This document shows positions 16,035 through 24,413 of a stretch of 54,388 nucleotides of DNA, piece by piece. The notes below the pieces were generated by a model. That model was not told the origin of the DNA and ran no database searches. It saw only the letters and a list, made by a program, of their open reading frames with translations. Every line of letters begins with the position of its first letter. Positions within the stretch are counted from its first letter, which is position 1. Both the position numbers and the translations under genes were made by a program. The stretch is from NCBI GenBank assembly GCA_964514105.1, contig CAZEPJ010000023.1:1-54388 (forward strand). Direction: 5' to 3'. The stretch is from CAZEPJ01 sp964514105. GTDB lineage: Bacteria > Desulfobacterota > Desulfocorpusculales > Desulfocorpusculum.

Positions 16035-17472
16035 GGTCGGCAAGGTCCATGTGATGGGGGTCGGGGGGACGGCCATGGCCGCCCTGGCGGCCATGCTCCA
16101 GGAGCTCGGCATCCGCGTGACGGGCTCGGACCAGGCGGTCTATCCCCCCATGAGCGATTTTCTGGCCCAACGGGGGATCCCGGTGCGGGAGGGCTTCGGG
16201 CCCCGGAATCTGGACCCGGACGTGGGCTTGGTGGTCATCGGCAACGCCATGTCCCGGGGAAACCCCGAGGTGGAGGCCGTGCTGGACAGCGGGGTCCCGT
16301 ACGCATCCATGCCGGAGATGGTCAAGTGGTGGTTCCTGCAGGGGAAGCGATGCCTGGTGGTCACGGGGACCCACGGCAAGACCACGACCTCGGCCCTGCT
16401 GGCGTGGATCCTCCACTGCGCGGGTCGGGACCCGGGCATGCTGGTGGGGGGTATCCCCGCGGACTTCGGCTCGGGCTTTCGCCTCGGCTCGGGTCCCGAC
16501 TTTGTCATCGAGGGAGACGAGTACGACACGGCCTTCTTCGACAAGCGGCCCAAGTTCGTCCATTACCTGCCCAGGATCGTCACCCTGGGGGCCCTGGAGT
16601 TCGATCACGCGGACATATATCGGGACATGGGCGAGATCATGGGCGCCTTCCGGGGTCTCATGCGCATCCTCCCACGGGGCGGCCGGCTCATCATCCACGA
16701 GGGAGACGCCAATGCCCGGGCCCTGGCCGCCGAGGCCCTGTGCCCGGTGATCACCTGTGGCCTGGAGCGGGATGCCCAGTGGCGGGCGGAGGGGATCCGG
16801 GTGGAGCATGGCCGGACGCTCTTTCGGGTCATCCACGAGGGGGAGGCGGCCGCGGAGTGCGCATGGAGCCTGGCGGGACGCCACAACGTGCTTAACGCCC
16901 TCCTGGCCATGGCAGCGGCCCACGAGGCCGGGGTCGCCGTGCAGGAGGCCGCCGGGGCCGTGGGAACCTTTCACGGGGTCAGGCGGCGGCTGGAGCGCCT
17001 GGGCCAGGCGGGGGGGGTGACGCTCTACGACGACTTCGCCCACCACCCGACGGCCATCCAGGCCAGCCTGGAGGCGTTGAGGTCGCACCACCCGGCGGCG
17101 CGCATCTGGGCCGTGCTCGAGCCCCGCAGCAACAGCCTGTGCCGCAACGTGTTCCAGGCGGCGCTGCCCCGGGCCTTGGAGGGGGCCGACGGGGTGATCC
17201 TGGCGTCGGTGCACCGGGCGGAGCGCCTGGCCCCGGATCAACGGCTCGACCCGCAGGCCGTGGTGATGGACCTGCGCGCCCGAGGGCGGCAGGCCCGGTA
17301 CCTCCCCTGCCTGGAGGAGCTGGTCTCCTTCCTGGCGTCCCAATGCGCGGCCGGGGACGTGGTCTGCATCATGAGCAACGGAGGGTTCGGGGGGATCCAG
17401 GGGCGCCTCATGGAGGCCCTGGGCGGGGCGTCGGGCTCCCGCAAGACGGACAGCGGGGTTGTCTCGTCGTGA
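16018..17472 (+). CDS. mpl: UDP-N-acetylmuramate:L-Ala-gamma-D-Glu-meso-DAP ligase
   Basis: A 484-residue Mur ligase that re-attaches recovered tripeptide to UDP-MurNAc with ATP. An N-terminal Rossmann region (HVMGVGGTAM, 11-20; TGSDQAVYPPMSDFL) is followed by the ATP loop GTHGKTTT (117-124) and the Mpl-specific EGDEYDTAFFDKRPKF (165-180), which separates it from MurC. The C-terminal domain includes YDDFAHHPTAI and LEPRSNS. The TTG at 16018 has GAGGAGAGAGG upstream and lies inside the end of the preceding gene. It closes the ampD-nagZ-namZ-mpl operon and gives the pathway its product: UDP-MurNAc-tripeptide, re-entering wall synthesis. Confidence 0.95.
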   Translation: MFTATEVGKVHVMGVGGTAMAALAAMLQELGIRVTGSDQAVYPPMSDFLAQRGIPVREGFGPRNLDPDVGLVVIGNAMSRGNPEVEAVLDSGVPYASMPEMVKWWFLQGKRCLVVTGTHGKTTTSALLAWILHCAGRDPGMLVGGIPADFGSGFRLGSGPDFVIEGDEYDTAFFDKRPKFVHYLPRIVTLGALEFDHADIYRDMGEIMGAFRGLMRILPRGGRLIIHEGDANARALAAEALCPVITCGLERDAQWRAEGIRVEHGRTLFRVIHEGEAAAECAWSLAGRHNVLNALLAMAAAHEAGVAVQEAAGAVGTFHGVRRRLERLGQAGGVTLYDDFAHHPTAIQASLEALRSHHPAARIWAVLEPRSNSLCRNVFQAALPRALEGADGVILASVHRAERLAPDQRLDPQAVVMDLRARGRQARYLPCLEELVSFLASQCAAGDVVCIMSNGGFGGIQGRLMEALGGASGSRKTDSGVVSS

Positions 17473-17556
17473 GACCTGGCGCAAGTGCACGGATGCATTG
17501 GAATGATCTCCGGGTCGGCCGCCGCCGGAGCAGACCACTGAACCGCCACTTGGTTT

Positions 17557-17571
17557 GCGGGCAAGGCCCGC
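17557..17571 (+). promoter_or_regulatory. Small hairpin just upstream of the M16 peptidase RBS
   Basis: GCGGG (17557-17561) and CCCGC (17567-17571) form a 5-bp GC stem that ends four bases before GGGAGG of the downstream gene. It may modulate initiation or be incidental. I see no clear promoter or terminator in the 112 bases after mpl. Confidence 0.3.
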
Positions 17572-17584
17572 GTTGGGAGGTCTC

Positions 17585-20227
17585 ATGAGGCCCGCAAGAC
17601 CCCTTGCGCCATTCATTCTGGCGGCAGGTTTCTTTCTCCCAGCCGCTGTTCCAGCCGCCCCGGGTTCCCCCCAGGTCACCCGGCTGCCCAACGGCCTCAC
17701 CGTGATCCTTCAGGAGGACCGTTCGGCGCCGGTGGTCGCCATCCAGTACTGGGTCAAGGCGGGCAGCCGCACGGAGACGGACCGGGAGGCCGGCATCACC
17801 CACCTCATCGAGCACATGATCTTCAAGGGGACGCCCTCCCGGGGGGTGGGGGAGGTGGCCTGGACCATCGAGGCGGCCGGCGGGGAGATCAACGCGTACA
17901 CCACCTTGGACTACACGGTCTATCACGTGGCCATCGCCAGCCGATTTGCCAGGATCGGCCTGGAGGTCCTCAGCGATGCGGTTCGAAACGCCCTGTTCGA
18001 CGCCGGGGAATTGGAGCGGGAAAAGAAGGTGGTCCTGGAGGAGATCCGCCGCGGGGAGGATCGGCCCGCGGGGAGGCTGCAGAAGGCCCTCTTCTCGACG
18101 AGGTATGGGGTCCACCCGTACCGGCGCCCCGTGATCGGCTACCCGGAGACCGTCTCGGCGTTCTCCCGGGAGGACCTGCTGGACTACGCGGCTCGGCTCT
18201 ATGTGCCCGAGAACGTGACCCTCATCATGACGGGGGACCTGGATCCCGCCGAGACCCTGGGGCTCGTTCGCTCCCTCATGGGGGACTGGGTCCCCCGCCC
18301 CGCCCGCCCGCCCCAGGTGGCCGCAGAGCCGCCCCAGACAGACACCCGCGCCGTGATCCTGCGGCAGGAGGCCTCCGAGGCCCACCTTCAGATGGCGTTT
18401 CCCATTCCGGGGGCGCGGCACGGGGACGTGCCGGCCCTGGATTTGCTGGCCCTGATCCTGGGCGCAGGGGACAGCTCCCGACTGGAGCGGAGGGTGCGCT
18501 CGGACCAGGGGTTGGTGCACGGCATCGGGGCCTACGCGTACACGCCCATGGACGATGGCCTGTTGGGCATCCAGTGCACCCTGGATCCGGACAAGGTGCA
18601 CGAGGCCATGGCCGCCATCTTCCAGGAGGTCTTCCGCATCCGGCAGGAGGGGGTGACTGCCGAGGAACTGGACAAGGCCCGCATCAATGTGGAGGCGGAC
18701 CTGATCCAGGGCAAGGAGACCATGCAGGGCAAGGCCCGGGTCATGGGCCAGTTCCAGCTCCTGTACGGAGACAGCCGAGAGGAGCAGGCCTATCTGGAAG
18801 CGATCCGCTCGGTGAGCCGCGAGGAGCTCCAGAGGGTGGCCGGACGCTACCTCTTTCCCGAACGACTCACCGTGGCCCTGCTCATCCCGCCGGGGAGCCG
18901 TGTGGAGATTTCGCCGGAGGCCGCAGGCCAAGCGGCCAGAGACGCCGCGTTGCGAGCCCGGGCCCCTGGGGGGGGGCGCGGCGCAGAGGCGGGGGGAGCT
19001 GTGCGCAAGGAGGTCCTGGACAACGGGCTCACCGTCCTCATCAAGGAACTGCGGGACGTTCCCACAGTGTCCATTCGGGCGGCGTTCCTGGGCGGGTCAC
19101 GGTTCGAGACCGCGGAGACGGCCGGGATCAACGCCTTCATCTCCCAGATGCTCACGCGGGGGACGGCGCATCGAAGCGCCGAGCAGGTCGCCCGCGAGGT
19201 GGAATCCGTGGCCGGGTCCCTTCAGGGGTTCTCGGGGCGCAACAGCCTGGGCATCGAGGCCGAGTTCCTGAGCCGATTCTTCCCCCAGGGCATGGAGCTC
19301 TTCTCGGACGTGCTCCTCCATCCCACCTTCGATCCCGGGGAGATGGAGAAGGAGCGGACACGGCTCTTGGCGGCCATCCGGCGGGAGCTGGATCAGCCCG
19401 CCCAGATGGCCTTCCAGCTCTTCGCCCGGACCCTGTTCCGGGTCCACCCGTACGGGCTGCGGCGCATGGGGAGCGAGGCGTCGGTGACTGGACTGCAGCA
19501 GGCGCATCTGCGGGCGTATTACGAACGGGTGGTGGCGCCCGGAAACGGGGTCCTGGCCGTGGTGGGCGATGTGGCCGCAGCAGAGGCCCTCCGGTGGGTC
19601 CGGCGCTACCTGGGGTCCTGGCAAGTCGGGGCATTCACCCCCCCCCCGGTGCCCCAGGAGCCTCCCCTCCAGGGGGTGCGCCAGGCCAGCGAGGTCGTGG
19701 CCAAACAGCAGGTCCATCTGGTCTTGGGGTTCCCGGGGACGCGTCTGGGGAGCCCGGACCAAGTTGCCCTGCAGGTCCTGGACACGGTTCTGTCCGGTCA
19801 GGGGGGGCGGCTGTTCAAGGAGCTGCGGGATCGCCAGGGTCTGGCCTACTCGGTGACATCCTTCTCCCAGGTGGGGCTGGACCCGGCCTACTTCGGGACG
19901 TACATTGCAACGGCCCCCGAGAATCGCGACAGAGCCCTGGAAGGCCTTTGGCGGGAGCTCAAACGGGTCACCGCCGAGGCGATCCTCCCCGAGGAGCTGG
20001 AGCGAGCCAAGCGGCATGTGGTGGGCAGCTACGAGATCGCCCAGCAGACCCACGGGGCACAGGCCACCAGCATGGCACTGGACGAGCTGTACGGCCTGGG
20101 GTTCGATTTCGGGGGCAGGTTTCTACAGGCCGTGGAGGGGGTGACCCGGCAGGACGTCCTGGAGGCCGCCCGGAAGTACATCGATCCGGGCCGGCACGTT
20201 CTGGTCACGGTGGGACCATCTCCTTGA
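17585..20227 (+). CDS. M16 family metallopeptidase, tandem-domain fusion
   Basis: An 880-residue protein with a signal peptide (hydrophobic 8-24, AAVPAAPG) and two complete M16 units: residues about 30-460 and 490-880. The first carries the inverted zinc motif HLIEH (H73, E76, H77) and a downstream glutamate in EREKKVVLEEI, so it is the active half. The second lacks HxxEH (the equivalent region reads GINAFISQMLTRGT) and is the inactive, substrate-holding half. Elsewhere these halves are often separate genes encoding a heterodimer; here they are fused, as in pitrilysin and PqqL. It is probably periplasmic and degrades small proteins or peptides. GGGAGG precedes ATG 17585. A T-rich terminator follows. 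Confidence 0.94.
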   Translation: MRPARPLAPFILAAGFFLPAAVPAAPGSPQVTRLPNGLTVILQEDRSAPVVAIQYWVKAGSRTETDREAGITHLIEHMIFKGTPSRGVGEVAWTIEAAGGEINAYTTLDYTVYHVAIASRFARIGLEVLSDAVRNALFDAGELEREKKVVLEEIRRGEDRPAGRLQKALFSTRYGVHPYRRPVIGYPETVSAFSREDLLDYAARLYVPENVTLIMTGDLDPAETLGLVRSLMGDWVPRPARPPQVAAEPPQTDTRAVILRQEASEAHLQMAFPIPGARHGDVPALDLLALILGAGDSSRLERRVRSDQGLVHGIGAYAYTPMDDGLLGIQCTLDPDKVHEAMAAIFQEVFRIRQEGVTAEELDKARINVEADLIQGKETMQGKARVMGQFQLLYGDSREEQAYLEAIRSVSREELQRVAGRYLFPERLTVALLIPPGSRVEISPEAAGQAARDAALRARAPGGGRGAEAGGAVRKEVLDNGLTVLIKELRDVPTVSIRAAFLGGSRFETAETAGINAFISQMLTRGTAHRSAEQVAREVESVAGSLQGFSGRNSLGIEAEFLSRFFPQGMELFSDVLLHPTFDPGEMEKERTRLLAAIRRELDQPAQMAFQLFARTLFRVHPYGLRRMGSEASVTGLQQAHLRAYYERVVAPGNGVLAVVGDVAAAEALRWVRRYLGSWQVGAFTPPPVPQEPPLQGVRQASEVVAKQQVHLVLGFPGTRLGSPDQVALQVLDTVLSGQGGRLFKELRDRQGLAYSVTSFSQVGLDPAYFGTYIATAPENRDRALEGLWRELKRVTAEAILPEELERAKRHVVGSYEIAQQTHGAQATSMALDELYGLGFDFGGRFLQAVEGVTRQDVLEAARKYIDPGRHVLVTVGPSP

Positions 20228-20261
20228 CGGCCTGGGATCTTTTTGGTAGGGTGATCCCATT

Positions 20262-20316
20262 CGAAAGGGCGGCTGATTCCCATGGCTGAACCAGGGCCCG
20301 TTTCGCCTTTTTTTTG
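20262..20316 (+). terminator. Rho-independent terminator after the M16 gene
   Basis: CGAAAGGGC (20262-20270) pairs with GCCC-G-TTTCG (20296-20305, one bulged G), and is followed by CC and an uninterrupted run of eight or more T residues (20308-20315). The loop is long (about 25 bases). It separates the M16 gene from the inositol-phosphate synthase gene. Confidence 0.65.
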
Positions 20317-20364
20317 TGGGACCGAAGCTGCGGGGCGTGATGCGCGGGGAGGGACGGGATCACG

Positions 20365-21501
20365 ATGAAGAGGATTCGTGCGGGGCTCGTCGGTGTGGGG
20401 AATTGCGCCAGTTCCCTCGTGCAAGGGCGATTCTACTACGGAGAGCGAGACGCAGACGTCCCCGGGCTCATCACGAGAAACTTCGGCGGGTATCACGCCT
20501 GCGAGATCGAATTGGTGGCCGCCCTGGATGTGGACGGGCGCAAGGTCGGCAAGGACCTCTCCGAAGCCGTGTTCGCCCCTCCCAATTGCACCACGGTTTT
20601 CTATCCCCGCATCCCCCACCTCGGCGTGACCGTGGACATGGGCTATGTGATCGACAGCATCCCGGATCACTCCGTGCTGTACCCCCAGCAGGAGCGATTC
20701 GAACCACTCCCCCCCAGGTATCGCAACCGCAAGGAGGCCCAGAAGGCCATCGTCAAGGTCCTGCGGGAGCGGGGCGTGGAGGTCCTGGTCAATTACCTCC
20801 CCGTGGGGAGCGAACAGAACACCTATTTTTACGCCGACTGCGCCCTGGAGGCCGGCTGCGCCTTTGTTAACGCCATCCCGGTGTTCGTATCCCGGGATTA
20901 TGGCGAACGATTCCGGCAGGCCGGGCTCCCCGTACTGGGAGACGACATCAAGAGCCAGGTGGGGGCGACCATCATCCACCGGGTGCTGACCCGGCTCTTC
21001 GAGGATCGGGGCATGCCCGTGCGGAGGACCTATCAGCTCAACGTCGGCGGGAACACGGACTTCCTCAACATGTTGGACCGCAGCCGCCTCCAGAGCAAGA
21101 AGCAGAGCAAGACCCAGGCGGTGACGAGCCAGATGAATGGAGATCTGGACGACCCGAGGCTGGTCCACATCGGCCCCAGCGACTACGTGCCCTGGCTCAA
21201 GGACAACAAGCTTTGCTTCCTGCGCATCGAGGCCGAGCACTTCGGCGGCATCCCCATGCACGTGGAGGTGCGGCTCTCGGTGGAGGATTCCCCCAACTCC
21301 GCCGGAGTCATCATGGACGCCATCCGGGCGGCCAAGGTCGCGCTGGACAGGGGCTTGGCGGGGCCCATCGTGGAGGCCAGCGCCTATCTGTTCAAGTCGC
21401 CCATCCAGCAATACGAGGACTCGGTGGCCCGGGAGATGCTTCGACGGTTCGCGGAACCCACCCTCCAGGCCACGGTGGCCACCCGCCACGCAGGGGTGTA
21501 G
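20365..21501 (+). CDS. ino1: Inositol-3-phosphate (myo-inositol-1-phosphate) synthase
   Basis: A 378-residue NAD-dependent synthase that cyclises glucose 6-phosphate to inositol phosphate. The N-terminal GLVGVGNCASSLVQG is the NAD loop; the central DFLNMLDRSRLQSKKQSKT segment, with its lysine cluster, and SDYVPWLKDNK belong to the catalytic core. The length and the N-terminus match the prokaryotic (actinobacterial and archaeal) type rather than the longer yeast enzyme. GGGAGGG precedes the ATG. The product could feed inositol phospholipids via the CDP-alcohol phosphatidyltransferase at 10981, or an inositol-derived solute; neither is proven. Terminator upstream, probable leader downstream: monocistronic. 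Confidence 0.94.
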   Translation: MKRIRAGLVGVGNCASSLVQGRFYYGERDADVPGLITRNFGGYHACEIELVAALDVDGRKVGKDLSEAVFAPPNCTTVFYPRIPHLGVTVDMGYVIDSIPDHSVLYPQQERFEPLPPRYRNRKEAQKAIVKVLRERGVEVLVNYLPVGSEQNTYFYADCALEAGCAFVNAIPVFVSRDYGERFRQAGLPVLGDDIKSQVGATIIHRVLTRLFEDRGMPVRRTYQLNVGGNTDFLNMLDRSRLQSKKQSKTQAVTSQMNGDLDDPRLVHIGPSDYVPWLKDNKLCFLRIEAEHFGGIPMHVEVRLSVEDSPNSAGVIMDAIRAAKVALDRGLAGPIVEASAYLFKSPIQQYEDSVAREMLRRFAEPTLQATVATRHAGV

Positions 21502-21576
21502 GACGCCGCGCTGCTCGAGCGGGCGGAAACGGGCCCTGTGCATCCCATCGACTCGGCACCCCTCCAACCGGTGATG

Positions 21577-21622
21577 GTGGTCAGTGGTCCATTGCCCGCG
21601 ACATGGGAGACCACGGGCGATG
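21577..21622 (+). promoter_or_regulatory. Potential alternative-pairing leader before the FAD oxidoreductase
   Basis: CATTGCCCG (21590-21598) can pair with CGGGCGATG (21614-21622; one G-T). A competing pairing is possible because two copies of GTGGTC (21577-21582 and 21584-21589) are each complementary to GACCAC (21609-21614). No T-run follows. Structure only; no known riboswitch class is recognised. Confidence 0.25.
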
Positions 21623-21695
21623 GGCCAAGTTCAACGGACGGCCCCGGGGACGGTGACCGCACGCGTTCCCGGGACATCCATTGGGGAGGAGATGC

Positions 21696-23288
21696 GTGGA
21701 AGGTATCCGGTGCGACGTTCTGGTCGTCGGCAGCGGCGCCGCAGGGTTGCGCGCGGCCATTTCCGCGGCCCAGCAGGGCTGCCGGGTGATCGTGATCTCC
21801 AAAGGCCCGCCGGGCATGGCCACCAGCACCATCCTGGCCGGCGGGGCCTTTGCCGGGGCGGGCGTTGGCCTTTCGGAGGAGGAACATCGGTCCCGAACCC
21901 TTCAGGCCGGTCGGGGGATCAACGAGCGGGTCCTGGTGGAGACGCTGGTGGCCGAGGGCCCGGAGCGCCTCCGGGAATTGATGGACTGGGGAATGCGCGG
22001 CGTCGTGGCCCACGGGTACCTGCACGCCCTGGGTCGCCCCCCCGTGTGGGGCCAAGAGATCGTCCGCTGCCTGGTGGAGCGGGCGCGGGGGGCGGGCGTC
22101 CGGTTCTTGAGCGGCCTGCAAGTGGCCCGCCTGGCCTCTCGGGACGGTCGCCTAAGCTCCCTGGCCTTTGGAGGCAAGGACGGGCAATGGCGCGCCGTGG
22201 CGGGGGGGGCCGTGGTCCTGGCGCCGGGCGGGGCCGGGGCCCTGTACCGGCGCCACGACAACCCCCAGCGCATGCTGGGCGACGGGTACGCCCTGGCCTT
22301 GGAGGGCGGGGCGCGGCTCCAGGACATGGAATTCGTGCAGTTCTACCCCCTGGGCCTGGCTGAGCCCGGGGCCCCTCCTCTCCTGGTTCCCCCGGCCGTG
22401 GCGGATCGAGGCCGACTGACCAATGCCGCCGGGCAAGACGTCCTGGTCAAGTACGGCATCCACGAGCGACCCGCCGGGATCCGGGCGCGGGACCGGCTTT
22501 CCCAGGCCCTGTTCCGGGAGATCGAACGGGAGGGGCAGGAGGTCTGGCTGGACCTCCGGGACGTGCCGGGGGATGCATGGGAGGAGGACCCGTTGAGCGC
22601 CTCCACGCGGGATCTCCTGGGCGAAAGACACGGGGCGGCCCATCGACCCGTCCGCGTGGCGCCCATGGCCCACTTCGTCATGGGGGGGGTGTGCATCGAC
22701 GACAGCGGGGCCAGTTCGGTGCCCGGTCTCTTCGCGGCCGGCGAGGCGGCGGGTGGGACCCATGGCGCCAACCGCATGGGGGGCAACGCCCTGACGGAGA
22801 CCCTGGTCTTCGGGGCCCGGGCCGGTCAGGCCGCGGGCCGCTGGGCCATGGCCCACCGGGGGGCAGCCCAGGGGCTGCCGGAGGAGCTGCGGGCGTCCAT
22901 GGCCCCCGGGAAAGGGAAAGAAGGAGGCCCCAGGACGTCCGAGCTTCGGGCCAGGCTCAGGGCCCTCCTATGGACCCACGGCGGGATCCTTCGGGATGCC
23001 GATGGGCTGAGGCGGGCCCTGGTGGAGGTGGGAGGGATCCGGGAGGCCCTGGGGCAGGGCGCCGCGGCTGGAGATCCCCGGGAGGCGGAGCGTGTCTTGG
23101 AGCTGCGGCTGGCCGTGCGGACCGCAGGCCTCATCCTGCAGGGGGCCCTCCGGCGTGAGGAGAGCCGGGGTGCCCATTTCAGGGAGGACTTCCCCCAGTC
23201 GGACGACGGGCGATGGCTGGGGCACCAGAGGGTCTGCCTGGCTCGGGACGGCTCCGAGCTCTGGTCCTTCGAACCCAGCGCGCCTTGA
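21696..23288 (+). CDS. FAD-dependent oxidoreductase of the fumarate reductase / aspartate oxidase family
   Basis: A 530-residue flavoprotein related to SdhA/FrdA and NadB. The dinucleotide loop GSGAAG is at 12-17; the family's ATSTILAGGAFAG, FVQFYPLGL, RRHDNPQRMLGDGYALALE and C-terminal GLFAAGEAAGGTHGANRMGGNAL are visible. No SdhB or SdhC partner is adjacent, so it is a stand-alone or soluble member, and the electron acceptor is unknown. NadB-like function is possible but the substrate region is not diagnostic. GTG 21696 has GGGGAGGAG six bases upstream; the TTG at 21681 lies inside that ribosome-binding site and is rejected. No obvious signal peptide. Confidence 0.88.
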   Translation: MEGIRCDVLVVGSGAAGLRAAISAAQQGCRVIVISKGPPGMATSTILAGGAFAGAGVGLSEEEHRSRTLQAGRGINERVLVETLVAEGPERLRELMDWGMRGVVAHGYLHALGRPPVWGQEIVRCLVERARGAGVRFLSGLQVARLASRDGRLSSLAFGGKDGQWRAVAGGAVVLAPGGAGALYRRHDNPQRMLGDGYALALEGGARLQDMEFVQFYPLGLAEPGAPPLLVPPAVADRGRLTNAAGQDVLVKYGIHERPAGIRARDRLSQALFREIEREGQEVWLDLRDVPGDAWEEDPLSASTRDLLGERHGAAHRPVRVAPMAHFVMGGVCIDDSGASSVPGLFAAGEAAGGTHGANRMGGNALTETLVFGARAGQAAGRWAMAHRGAAQGLPEELRASMAPGKGKEGGPRTSELRARLRALLWTHGGILRDADGLRRALVEVGGIREALGQGAAAGDPREAERVLELRLAVRTAGLILQGALRREESRGAHFREDFPQSDDGRWLGHQRVCLARDGSELWSFEPSAP

Positions 23289-23441
23289 TCGAATCGGGTC
23301 GGCCCGTAGACGGATCCGTCATGCCATATGGGGCTCATTCGTGAACCGGTTCCCGGCACTTGTGGACGCCTATGGCTTGGCACTTACACTGACACCGACA
23401 CGGACACTTGGGTCTTGGGCATTGAATCGGATGGTGGGTCC

Positions 23442-23765
23442 ATGATCTTCATCGGCGGGGTGCAGCCCAAGACCCGGGATCTGGAGGGGAGCCCCCGGAC
23501 GTGCCCCCGCTGCGGGGAGCCCAGGGCCCGCCTCCGGCGCACGGACACGTACATCAGCCTCTTTTTCATCCCCCTGATCCCCATCTCGAAAGGGGAGCCT
23601 TTTGTGGCGTGCGAGGGGTGCGGCCATGTCTTCGACGAGCGGGGCGAGCGGCTGGAGGCCCTTGGGGAGGGGAGGAGGCCGCGGTGTCCCGGCTGTGGCC
23701 ATCGGCTGGAGTCGTCCTTCACCTATTGCCCGCACTGCGGACAGCGGGTCGAAGGCAGGGCGTGA
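23442..23765 (+). CDS. Zinc-ribbon domain protein
   Basis: A 107-residue protein with three CxxC-type pairs: CPRCGEPRA near 19, CEGCGHVF near 54, then a C-terminal zinc ribbon CPGCGHRLESSFTYCPHCGQR. Between the first pairs is a hydrophobic stretch YISLFFIPLIPISKGEPF, typical of small zinc-ribbon proteins that may be membrane-anchored. The function of this family is unknown. The frame continues 38 codons upstream, but ATG 23442 gives the conserved MIFIGGVQPKT start. It is followed 18 bases later by a small membrane protein, with which it probably forms an operon. Confidence 0.8.
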   Translation: MIFIGGVQPKTRDLEGSPRTCPRCGEPRARLRRTDTYISLFFIPLIPISKGEPFVACEGCGHVFDERGERLEALGEGRRPRCPGCGHRLESSFTYCPHCGQRVEGRA

Positions 23766-23783
23766 GGTGAGGAGGTCGGCAAG

Positions 23784-24047
23784 ATGACCCGTCCGACGAA
23801 GGTCGTCCTCGCTGCGGCCGGGGTCGCCCTGGCCCTGATCTGGCTCTTTCCCTCGTGGATCTACGTATGGGAGGACCCGCTTTTCGGCTTCCGGGGGACC
23901 ATCGGCTCGTTCTGGATTCTCGATCCGCCCATGCACTACGGCGCCTGCCTGGACTGGGCCAAGGGCCTGGCCCTGAGCGCACTGGTGATCGCGGCCGCCT
24001 GCGGCCTCATGCTCTGGTCGCGGTGGGTCGGGACGGCACCGAGGTGA
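23784..24047 (+). CDS. Small two-helix membrane protein
   Basis: An 87-residue hypothetical protein with two hydrophobic segments (about 7-28 and 60-80) separated by an aromatic-rich loop (WIYVWEDPLFGFRGTIGSFW). Start supported by GAGGAGG upstream of the ATG. I do not recognise the family. The terminator-like hairpin at 24051 follows the stop directly. Confidence 0.7.
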   Translation: MTRPTKVVLAAAGVALALIWLFPSWIYVWEDPLFGFRGTIGSFWILDPPMHYGACLDWAKGLALSALVIAAACGLMLWSRWVGTAPR

Positions 24048-24050
24048 CAG

Positions 24051-24072
24051 CGCCCCCAGTCGGGCGTTTCCT
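24051..24072 (+). terminator. Short terminator hairpin between convergent genes
   Basis: CGCCC (24051-24055) pairs with GGGCG (24062-24066), followed by TTTCCTT. It starts four bases after the stop of the small membrane protein gene and precedes the minus-strand cupin gene stop at 24077. Confidence 0.45.
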
Positions 24073-24076
24073 TGCC

Positions 24077-24391
24077 CTAGCCCCGGGGCTTGGCCGAGAC
24101 GTCCAGGATCCTCACCGGGTTGTCCAGCGTCTTCCACCCGTGGCGCACGCCCGCGGGCAGGAAGTAGGCCTGATGGGGCCCCAGGACCTGCCGATCCTCT
24201 CCCACGAACATCTCCACCCGGCCCTCCAGGACCATGCCGCACTGGTCGAAGGGGTGGTCGTGTCCCGGATCCTCTTGGCCCGGGGCGATCTCCATGACGG
24301 CCAGGACCAGCCCCTCCCCCAGGTGGGCGGTGCTTTGTATCCCCGGCCTGAAGGGATTCAGGGGGAGTTCCCTCAGGTTCCAAAACGGCAT
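24077..24391 (-). CDS. Small single-domain cupin protein
   Basis: A 104-residue cupin_2 beta-barrel. The first metal motif reads GHDHPFDQCGMVLEG (G-x-H-x-H-x-E-like, with D/Q replacing the usual glutamate), the second LPAGVRHGWKTLDN (P-x-G-x-x-H). Such small cupins bind a metal ion and serve varied roles (isomerase, dioxygenase, sensor), so no reaction is assigned. GGAAGGAGG precedes the ATG at 24391; the longer upstream frame is shadow of the neighbouring gene. It follows the SYLF gene by 22 bases on the same strand. Confidence 0.85.
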   Translation of the reverse strand: MPFWNLRELPLNPFRPGIQSTAHLGEGLVLAVMEIAPGQEDPGHDHPFDQCGMVLEGRVEMFVGEDRQVLGPHQAYFLPAGVRHGWKTLDNPVRILDVSAKPRG

Positions 24392-24413
24392 GGGGCCTCC
24401 TTCCGGTCCGCCA

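Noticed and set aside
23384..23407. Short tandem GACACC/GACACG/GACACT units upstream of the zinc-ribbon gene
   Set aside because: Only three imperfect hexamers in a non-coding stretch; too short to call a functional repeat or CRISPR-like array.
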